In this document: piece by piece, positions 22,327-27,533 of the stretch
Position numbering within the stretch: position 1 is the first letter of the stretch
Layout of the letters: each line of letters starts with the position of its first letter
Origin: JBGPJM01 sp041485385
Lineage (GTDB): Bacteria > Planctomycetota > Phycisphaerae > Phycisphaerales > UBA1924
NCBI GenBank assembly: GCA_041485385.1
Contig: JBGPJM010000042.1
Span: 1 to 27,533 of the forward strand
Direction of reading: 5' to 3'
Length of the DNA: 27,533 nt
Program-made: the position numbers and the translations under genes
Notes under the pieces: generated by a model
What the model saw: only the letters and a program-made list of their open reading frames with translations
Told to the model about the DNA's origin: nothing
Databases searched by the model: none

Positions 22327-23727
22327 GTGACGACCAGCCGCATTGAGATCGACCTCTCCGCTCTGGAACACAACCTGGGAGTGATTCGGCGGGTGACCGG
22401 CACCGGCGTGGGCATCTGCGCGGTGCTGAAACAGGACGGCTACGGGCTTGGGGCGGCGCGCCTGGCGAAGCGGCTCAGCGCCTGCGGCGTCGAGATGCTG
22501 GCGGTGTACACGCTCGACGAGGCCCGCGCGCTGGTCGAGGCCGCGGTGCCGACGCCGATCCTGCTGCTCATGCCGATCCGCACAATCGACCGGATGGACC
22601 CGGTCTACCGGCACGCGGTGGCCGGCAAGCTGCACCTGACGCTCCACGACGCCGAGCAGCTCGTCTCGCTCACCGTGGTCGCCCAGCGGCTGGGCGTGGG
22701 CCTGCCGGTGCACGTGCAGGTGGATACGGGCCTGGCGCGCGGCGGGGCACTGCCGCCCGTGGCGACGCGGCTCGTCGAGATGCTCACGCGCACGGCGCGC
22801 GTCCGCCTGGCCGGCGCCATGACGCACTTCGCCTCGCCCTGCACCGACGCCGACTCCACGCGCGAGCAGGCCGCGACCTTCCGCGAGTGGATGGAGACGG
22901 TGAAGCCGATGCTCCCGACGGCGATGGCCACGGGGACGGCCGGCAAAGTCGTCGGCGGCGCGGCCGGCGGGCCGCCGGTGCTTCTCGTTCACGCCGCCAA
23001 CTCGTGCGCCATGTTCCGATCGGCGAAGTACCACGGGAACATGGTGCGGGTGGGGCAATCGCTGCACGGGTTCGTGGGAGAGGAGTGGGGGGCGCCCGCG
23101 GGCGCGGAGCCCGGCGAGACAGGGACGGAAGGGATCGAGTTCGCCGCCCAGGCGATGGAACTGCGCCCGGCTCTGCGTTGGACCAGCAGCATCGTGCACG
23201 TGAAGGAGATCCCAGCGGGCTCGCCGGTGGGATACGGGAGCACCTGGCGGGCGCGCCGGCCGACGAAGATCGCGCTGGTGCCGGTGGGGTACGCCGACGG
23301 CTACCCGCGCTCGCTGAGCAACACCGGGATGGTGGGGCTGACGGAGCGCCAGTGGGACCGGCCCGGGACCGGATCGGGCGGCGGCACCGGACGCCCGCCC
23401 GCGCCGACGCACTTCGCCCCGGTCGTGGGCCGGGTGAGCATGGACCAGATCACCCTCGACGTGACCGATGCGCCGGAGGCGGCGCGTCGCCTCGGGGCGG
23501 AAGTGGAGATCATCGGGGCCGACTGGCGGCTGCCGAACCATCTGCCGCGCCTGGCCGACAAGGCGGGCACGATCACGCACGAGCTGATGTGCCGGATTGC
23601 GGCGCGGCTCGAGCGGGTCTACCGCTTCCCCGCCGCCGCGGGCGCTGGAGCCGACACACCGGTGCGCATCATCGGCCCGGCGACTCCGCCCGGCGGGTTG
23701 ACTGGTGGAACCGCCGTCGCGAGGTGA
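22327..23727 (+). CDS. alr: alanine racemase
   Basis: PLP enzyme converting L- to D-alanine for peptidoglycan. It starts at a GTG at 22327 (GGAAGAG upstream). The PLP lysine lies in ICAVLKQDGYGLG (about 38). Further landmarks are VDTGLARGG, MTHFASP, VHAANSCAM, MVRVGQSLHG, VGYGSTWRA, VPVGYADGYPRSLSN (the catalytic-Tyr region) and VVGRVSMDQITLDVTD. At 466 residues it is about 90 longer than typical. The excess is in Gly/Ala/Pro-rich insertions near 200-220 (GTAGKVVGG), 255-275 (EEWGAPAGAEPGETG) and 345-360 (GTGSGGGTG), plus a C-terminal tail. Active-site motifs are intact. Its end converges with the glycosyltransferase, 6 bases apart. Presence of alr fits with a D-alanine-containing wall. Confidence 0.95.
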   Translation: MTTSRIEIDLSALEHNLGVIRRVTGTGVGICAVLKQDGYGLGAARLAKRLSACGVEMLAVYTLDEARALVEAAVPTPILLLMPIRTIDRMDPVYRHAVAGKLHLTLHDAEQLVSLTVVAQRLGVGLPVHVQVDTGLARGGALPPVATRLVEMLTRTARVRLAGAMTHFASPCTDADSTREQAATFREWMETVKPMLPTAMATGTAGKVVGGAAGGPPVLLVHAANSCAMFRSAKYHGNMVRVGQSLHGFVGEEWGAPAGAEPGETGTEGIEFAAQAMELRPALRWTSSIVHVKEIPAGSPVGYGSTWRARRPTKIALVPVGYADGYPRSLSNTGMVGLTERQWDRPGTGSGGGTGRPPAPTHFAPVVGRVSMDQITLDVTDAPEAARRLGAEVEIIGADWRLPNHLPRLADKAGTITHELMCRIAARLERVYRFPAAAGAGADTPVRIIGPATPPGGLTGGTAVAR

Positions 23728-23733
23728 TCCGCA

Positions 23734-24570
23734 TCAGGTCTCGCGTTCTCCCTCGCCTCGCGAGAGCTCGATCAACGCCGCGTGCTTCATGAGCGCCCCC
23801 GCCGCGGTCGACGCCGCGGCGAGCCACCCCGCGTACCCGTCGAGGAACGCCCGCTTGAGGACGAGTTGCTTTAGCAGCGCCCCCGCCGGCGAGGTGGCCA
23901 GCCGCCAGTACGAACCGCGCTTCCCCGCCGCGTGCAGGCTCGCGGCCATCACCCGCGAGTGGGCGGCCTGCTTGACGAAGAACTCGGCGAAGGTGGTGAT
24001 GGAGTCGTGGCGGAGCGTGCCGGCCAGGCGCCCGATGTGCCCGCCATCGACGCCCGGCGCGCCGGGGATCAGCTCGAGGTAGTCGTGCGGGTCCAGCCCG
24101 GCCCATCGGAACTGCCCGCGCCTGACCAGGCGCAGGCGCCGCTCGGGCTGCCAGGCGTGGTTGAGCGGGCGGCCCCGGTAGTAGACCTTGCGGTTGACCT
24201 CGAAGCCCGGCGCGCCGGGTTGAGCGCGAAGGGCCTCTTGCCGGATAGATCGGGCCAGGTCGGGCTCGACCGATTCATCGGAATCCACGCACAGCACCCA
24301 CGGCCGGTCGCACTGCGACAGAGCAAGCTGCTTGGTCTTCACGTGCCCGAGCCACGCCGAGCGGATCACCCTCGCGCCGTGCCGCTCCAGGAGCGCGATC
24401 GTCCCGTCGGTCGAGCCGGAATCAACGGCGACGATCTCCGACGCCAGGCCCGCGACCGACTCGAGCGTCCGACCGATCGTCTGCTCGTTGTTCCTGCAGA
24501 CGATCGAGACCGACAGGGGAAGCGGTCCGGAGTCGCCCGGGGGTGGGGGGTTAGTGAGAGGCGGGGGCAT
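23734..24570 (-). CDS. family 2 glycosyltransferase, lipooligosaccharide-core type (LgtF/WaaE-like)
   Basis: Transfers a sugar in outer-membrane glycolipid or similar envelope glycan synthesis. From the ATG at 24570 (278 aa): a Pro-rich start, then GT-A motifs SVSIVCRNNEQTIGRTLES, EIVAVDSGSTDGT (nucleotide-sugar binding), WLGHVKTKQLALSQC, and the metal-binding VLCVDSDESVEPDL (DSD). The acceptor half has GFEVNRKVYYRGRPLNHAW, RRLRLVRRG and LRHDSITTFAEFFVKQAAHS, as in the LgtF/WaaE family. The start is not decided by a ribosome-binding site; an ATG at 24618 is possible. It is divergent from a kinase-like gene of the same pathway 111 bases away. Confidence 0.85.
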   Translation of the reverse strand: MPPPLTNPPPPGDSGPLPLSVSIVCRNNEQTIGRTLESVAGLASEIVAVDSGSTDGTIALLERHGARVIRSAWLGHVKTKQLALSQCDRPWVLCVDSDESVEPDLARSIRQEALRAQPGAPGFEVNRKVYYRGRPLNHAWQPERRLRLVRRGQFRWAGLDPHDYLELIPGAPGVDGGHIGRLAGTLRHDSITTFAEFFVKQAAHSRVMAASLHAAGKRGSYWRLATSPAGALLKQLVLKRAFLDGYAGWLAAASTAAGALMKHAALIELSRGEGERET

Positions 24571-24666
24571 GGCGTCAATGGTCGGGCGCGGAAGGGGGGG
24601 TGTCAATGAAGAAGGCATCGAGGCATGAGGCATCAAGGCATCCAGGCGAAGAGCACGCGGCGCGAA

Positions 24667-24672
24667 TAGGCT
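24667..24672 (+). promoter_or_regulatory. -10-like TAGGCT before the LPS-kinase-like gene
   Basis: TAGGCT ends nine bases before the ATG at 24682 (three before a GTG at 24676), matching the spacing seen upstream of der. Confidence 0.4.
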
Positions 24673-24681
24673 CCGGTGCAC

Positions 24682-25557
24682 ATGGGCCAGGCGACGATGA
24701 AAATCGTTCGATCCGAGAGCGGCCAGGCCGCCCGCGAGTGGGCCGCGGCGCTGGCGCGCCCGGGTTGGCTCGACGGTGCCGCGAGTCTGAAGGAGGAAGG
24801 TGGGGCATGGGTGCGTCGCGGCGTGGTCAGGCTGCCAGACGGCCCGCGCGAGGTGGTCGTGAAGTGCCGACCCATCGAGCGGCCGATCGAGCGGATCAAG
24901 TGCCTGTTCCGCCAAGGACGCGGCGACCGACATTGGCGCGGAGCGGCGTGGCTTGAGCGCCACGGAGTCAGGACCGCCCACCCCATCGTGCTTGCAAGGG
25001 CGACGATCGATGGTCGTGTGTGCGAGCTTCTGGTTATGGAAGCCCTGGCAGGGAAGTCGGTGCTGCAGCATCTGGCCGACGGCGACTTGACGGTGAGGCA
25101 GGAGCACACCGTGGCGCGAGAACTGGGCCGCGTAATCGCTCGACTGGCCACGCATGCTCGCTGCAATCGTGACCACAAGCCCTCCAACCTGATCGTGACC
25201 CGGGTGAGCTACACCGATGCGGAAGTCGCGCTGGTCGACACTGTGGCGATCGTCCACGACCTGTACATTGATGCTGAGGCGCAGGAGAAGATGCTCGCGG
25301 CATTGGTCATTGAGGCCATCGGAACCGGGCATGAGCCGCGGCAAAGTCTGAAGTGCAGGGTCATCCAAGAGCTGATTCTCCACATTGCGGATGCGACTTC
25401 TCCTCGAATGAGGGTGGATCGAAAGAAGCTGCACGACTCCATCGCCGAACTCTGGCTGGACGTAAGTGACCGCGTGCGACGCCACGGCAACCCCACTCCC
25501 CGCGTAGACCCCCTCGCGCGCTACACTGCCCCGGCCCAGCGAGAACCGCCACCATGA
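24682..25557 (+). CDS. lipopolysaccharide kinase-like protein (WaaP/KdkA family)
   Basis: Protein-kinase-fold enzyme expected to phosphorylate the inner core of LPS. The 291-aa chain from the ATG at 24682 has a nucleotide-binding Lys candidate in REVVVKCRPI, the family segment HWRGAAWLERHGVRTAHPI, a hinge-like LLVMEALAGKSV, the catalytic loop CNRDHKPSNLIV (Asp of HRD-like RDH, and Asn) and a metal-binding VALVDTVAI (Asp). These match WaaP/Kdo-kinase proteins in order and spacing. Starts at GTG 24676 or ATG 24697 are possible. The stop overlaps the methyltransferase ATG as ATGA, so the two are coupled. Its coding sequence (about 24900-25450) looks less GC-biased than its neighbours, a possible sign of later acquisition. 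Confidence 0.75.
   Translation: MGQATMKIVRSESGQAAREWAAALARPGWLDGAASLKEEGGAWVRRGVVRLPDGPREVVVKCRPIERPIERIKCLFRQGRGDRHWRGAAWLERHGVRTAHPIVLARATIDGRVCELLVMEALAGKSVLQHLADGDLTVRQEHTVARELGRVIARLATHARCNRDHKPSNLIVTRVSYTDAEVALVDTVAIVHDLYIDAEAQEKMLAALVIEAIGTGHEPRQSLKCRVIQELILHIADATSPRMRVDRKKLHDSIAELWLDVSDRVRRHGNPTPRVDPLARYTAPAQREPPP
25522..25527 (+). promoter_or_regulatory. -10-like TACACT inside the kinase gene, upstream of the methyltransferase
   Basis: The same hexamer as before cdaA, here 26 bases before the methyltransferase ATG and inside the upstream gene. A possible secondary promoter; weak evidence. Confidence 0.25.
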
Positions 25558-26507
25558 AGGCTATTTCCCACCTCAAGACCGCGATCCGCACCGTGGTGGG
25601 CAACCCGGCGGTGGCCATCGCGAGCGCCGTAAGGACCGGCCCCAAGATGACGACCGTCGAGACACCCCACGGGCCGATCCGCGTCGTGCCGCGACGGGGC
25701 AACATCCCCGGCACCGACAGCTATCCCATGCCCCACCGGCCCCCCGCCGTGCCCAGCGACAAGCAGCCGCTCCCGCGCGAGCGCCTCGCCTACTACCCGC
25801 GGTGGCACGTCCAGGAGCACCCGTGCAAGTGGGACTTTCCCGCTTACCTCGACAACCCCGGCAGCCGCTGGCTGCAGACGCTCAAGTCGATGTACGCCAC
25901 GCCGATCGCCTTCCCGGCGAGCCTGGCCCCCGAGGCGGGCCTGCTGGTGCACTCGCTGGTTCGCAACCTCCGCCCGCGCACCGTGATCGAGACGGGCACC
26001 TTCATCGGCATGAGCACCATCTGGGTCGCCGCGGCCCTGCGGGAGAACGGCGACGGCGCGCAGATCCACACCTTCGACGACTTCGGCCCCATCAACAGGG
26101 GCCCCTGGCGCGAGGTGGACATGCTCACCGGGCGCCTGGAGTTCGTCGCCGGGCAGATCGCCGCGGCGGGGCTCGCCGAGCACGTCGTGCTGCACCCGGG
26201 GAACTCGTCGTTTGAGATCCGCGCGGCCCACCAGGAGCTGCGCGACGCGGGCGGCGTGCAGCTGGCGTTTCTCGATGCCGACCACGGCGTCGTCGGCGCC
26301 TGGCAGGACTTCTGGGCCACCGAGCCGGTCCTCAACACCGGCGGCTTCGTCCTCCTGCACGACACCTTCCCCGAGTACTGCAGCTACGACGGGCCGCGTC
26401 ACGTGCTGGACCACCTCAACGAGCAGGCCGTCGGCGTGTACGAGAAGGTGGACATGTACCTCTCGCCCATGAACTATGGGCTGGGGCTGATCCGCCGGAT
26501 CGGCTGA
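25554..26507 (+). CDS. class I SAM-dependent methyltransferase (Methyltransf_24/CmcI type)
   Basis: Predicted methyltransferase, 317 residues. An N-terminal extension of about 125 residues precedes the Rossmann fold: motif I RTVIETGTFIGMSTIWVAAAL (about 142-162), motif II IHTFDDFGPINRGPW, a GNSSFEIRAA turn, and LAFLDADHGVVGAW with GGFVLLHDTF, the pattern of the CmcI/cephalosporin-hydroxylase-like and sugar-methyltransferase group. It begins within the kinase stop codon (ATGA) and so is translationally coupled to it; with the divergent glycosyltransferase it points to envelope glycan modification. The acceptor is unknown. The next gene starts 49 bases on with its own ribosome-binding site. Confidence 0.82.
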   Translation: MKAISHLKTAIRTVVGNPAVAIASAVRTGPKMTTVETPHGPIRVVPRRGNIPGTDSYPMPHRPPAVPSDKQPLPRERLAYYPRWHVQEHPCKWDFPAYLDNPGSRWLQTLKSMYATPIAFPASLAPEAGLLVHSLVRNLRPRTVIETGTFIGMSTIWVAAALRENGDGAQIHTFDDFGPINRGPWREVDMLTGRLEFVAGQIAAAGLAEHVVLHPGNSSFEIRAAHQELRDAGGVQLAFLDADHGVVGAWQDFWATEPVLNTGGFVLLHDTFPEYCSYDGPRHVLDHLNEQAVGVYEKVDMYLSPMNYGLGLIRRIG

Positions 26508-26556
26508 ACACGACCGCGACCCCCCGAGGAGCGGCCGCGGAAAGGAGCTCAACAAC

Positions 26557-27384
26557 ATGATCCGTCGCGGAATGTGCGCTCTTGTTGCCCGCGTATCGCT
26601 CGTCGGCGTGGTCGCCTCGCCCGGCGCGGCCCTCGCCCAGACCACCTTCGCCGAGCCCTTCGACAACGGCTCCAACACCGGCGGTTGGAGCTACGGCATC
26701 CCGCAGATCGAAACCATTCAGCCCGCTGGCGGCCACCCCGGCTGGTGGCTGCACAGCACCTGCCAGGGGGGCAACTGCCTGGACACGACCGCGCCGCAGG
26801 CCCGCACCACCGGCAGCTCGGCCTTCACGGGCGACTACCGCGCCCACCAGGTGCGCTCCGTCGGGTGCGACGCGATCAACCTGCACGCGGACTTCCCCAC
26901 CGGCGGACGCCCGATGTCCGTCATGCTCACCAACTCGATGGGCGAGCAGGTCTACTTCGTCAGCCCCACGCTCACGATCCCCGTTCCCGGCGGCGGCTGG
27001 CGGAGCTACGACTTCTCCATCCCGTTCGATTCCACAACCCTGCCGCCCGGGTGGGGGTTCACGACCCCGTTCGACCCGCCGCCGGCCGCCGTGTGGAACC
27101 GCACGATCGACGACGTCGTCGAGCTGTCGTTCTTCTGGGGCGATCCAACGAACTTCTTCATCTTCCAGCAGTGGGAGCCCGGGATGGACAACGCCCGCAT
27201 CACCCACGGCCCCATCACGCCGCCGTGCCCGGCCGACTGGAACCACGACGGGGTGCTTAACAGCCAGGACTTCTTCGATTTCCTGACCGGCTTCTTCGCG
27301 GGCAGCGCCGACTTCAACAACAACGGCGTGACCAACTCGCAGGACTTCTTCGATTTCCTGACGAGCTTCTTCGCGGGCTGCTAA
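26557..27384 (+). CDS. secreted dockerin-tailed protein, 275 aa
   Basis: Exported protein of unknown function. The ATG at 26557 follows AAAGGAGCTCAACAAC; the signal peptide runs to ALAQ (about residue 28). The mature domain (about 29-220) starts TTFAEPFDNGSNTGGWSYG, and later has RSYDFSIPFDS, WNRTIDDVVELSFFWGDPT and MDNARIT. The opening EPFDNGSNTGGW and the ending DNARI strand recall laminin-G/carbohydrate-binding-like jelly rolls, without a firm match. The tail reads PPCPADWNHDG, then two dockerin-like repeats (DFLTGFF, DFLTSFF), ending AGC, with only two cysteines in the module. A hairpin without T-run (27404-27419) lies downstream. Confidence 0.87.
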   Translation: MIRRGMCALVARVSLVGVVASPGAALAQTTFAEPFDNGSNTGGWSYGIPQIETIQPAGGHPGWWLHSTCQGGNCLDTTAPQARTTGSSAFTGDYRAHQVRSVGCDAINLHADFPTGGRPMSVMLTNSMGEQVYFVSPTLTIPVPGGGWRSYDFSIPFDSTTLPPGWGFTTPFDPPPAAVWNRTIDDVVELSFFWGDPTNFFIFQQWEPGMDNARITHGPITPPCPADWNHDGVLNSQDFFDFLTGFFAGSADFNNNGVTNSQDFFDFLTSFFAGC

Positions 27385-27403
27385 CCGACAGCTGTTCGGC
27401 GCT

Positions 27404-27419
27404 CGTGCGGTGGCGCACG
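27404..27419 (+). terminator. weak hairpin after the last dockerin gene
   Basis: A 6-bp stem CGTGCG/CGCACG with loop GTGG, 19 bases past the stop at 27384. There is no T-run, so termination is doubtful. Confidence 0.25.
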
Positions 27420-27433
27420 GCGCACTCGCGATG

Positions 27434-27439
27434 TAGAAT
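27434..27439 (+). promoter_or_regulatory. -10-like TAGAAT before the edge ORF
   Basis: TAGAAT ends six bases before the ATG at 27446, the same leaderless arrangement as before cdaA and the MgtC-family gene. Confidence 0.4.
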
Positions 27440-27445
27440 CGGCGC

Positions 27446-27533
27446 ATGGAGAACCTCTTCAACTGCGCGCCGAAGCGCCGGCCCGGCCGCCCGCGCAAGT
27501 CCGCCCCACCCCCCCCCCCCCCCCCCCCACCAG
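27446..27533 (+). CDS. 5' end of a possible gene cut by the window edge
   Basis: An open frame from ATG 27446 to the end, 29 codons. It begins MENLFNCAPKRRPGRPRKSA and then becomes all Pro because of the C-run. KRRPGRPRK is AT-hook-like (GRP core between basic residues). A -10-like TAGAAT precedes it and there is no Shine-Dalgarno site. Too short to identify. Confidence 0.35.
   Translation, partial: MENLFNCAPKRRPGRPRKSAPPPPPPPPP
27509..27528. repeat. 20-base C homopolymer at the window end
   Basis: An unbroken run of 20 C, five bases from the last base. Such a run at a sequence end is a common assembly break point and its length should not be trusted. Confidence 0.9.

Noticed and set aside
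22136..22330. Small plus-strand frame of 64 codons overlapping the alr start by GTGA
   Set aside because: No ribosome-binding site, no recognisable protein features, compositionally like non-coding sequence; the overlap may be chance.
21967..23580. Upstream extension of the helicase frame to 1095 codons
   Set aside because: The extra part is antisense to alr, whose motifs are intact, and reads as Arg/Pro/His-rich shadow.
24571..25485. Upstream extension of the glycosyltransferase frame to 583 codons
   Set aside because: It runs antisense through the kinase-like gene and adds no recognisable domain.
925..27365. Dispersed DNA repeat GAAGTCGAAGAAGTCCTG as a mobile or regulatory repeat
   Set aside because: Every copy lies in frame in a dockerin repeat or remnant; the conservation is explained by the protein core QDFFDF.
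1..27533. tRNA, rRNA, insertion sequence or prophage genes
   Set aside because: None recognised by eye; no cloverleaf, transposase motif or terminal inverted repeats were seen.

Overview
The window is GC-rich DNA from what looks like a planctomycete of the class Phycisphaerae. The main reason is the repeated occurrence of secreted proteins that end in a two-repeat, dockerin-like module with the core NSQDFFDFL, usually finishing in Gly-Cys. This tail is typical of Phycisphaerales (family knowledge). Six intact genes carry it, and two further places keep decayed dockerin tails. The rest is housekeeping and envelope genes.

Layout. (1) Positions 1-700: 3'-truncated UbiA-type prenyltransferase on the minus strand. 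(2) 817-6413: three dockerin-tailed secreted proteins, all on the minus strand, two with hairpin terminators. The second and third are tandem paralogs, and a dockerin remnant lies between the first and second. (3) 6745-9885: a plus-strand signalling block with two small paralogous proteins of no known family, a membrane PAS/HisKA_2-type histidine kinase and an ANTAR response regulator (a PdtaS/PdtaR-like pair). A strong terminator hairpin separates the two small genes. (4) 9889-11588: class IV aminotransferase and sulfotransferase-like protein, overlapping by ATGA. (5) 11686-12363: small dockerin protein with WGEN repeats. (6) 12443-14401: cdaA-cdaR, the cyclic-di-AMP synthase and its YbbR-type regulator. 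(7) 14473-15858: MgtC/DUF4010 membrane protein. (8) 16057-18444: secreted DUF1028 + FG-GAP + dockerin protein. (9) 18479-20104: der GTPase. (10) 20162-20256: orphan dockerin tail. (11) 20293-21966: DEAD-box helicase. (12) 22327-23727: alanine racemase. (13) 23734-26507: envelope glycolipid cluster (family 2 glycosyltransferase, LPS-kinase-like protein, methyltransferase). (14) 26557-27384: sixth dockerin protein. (15) A short ORF at the right edge running into a 20-C homopolymer.

Three observations stand out. First, cysteines in the six dockerin modules come and go in matched pairs (0, 2, 4, 4, 6 and 6), which predicts a specific set of disulfides stapling the module. Second, the secreted dockerin genes start behind clear Shine-Dalgarno sites, while several housekeeping genes have no such site and instead have a TANNCT-type -10 box 5-9 bases before the start codon, suggesting leaderless mRNAs. 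Third, the two small paralogs upstream of the ANTAR two-component pair, with tandem hairpins and a terminator between them, could be a regulated module of a new protein family. No tRNA, rRNA, CRISPR array, insertion sequence or prophage gene was recognised. All functional calls come from reading motifs by eye; no database search was run.
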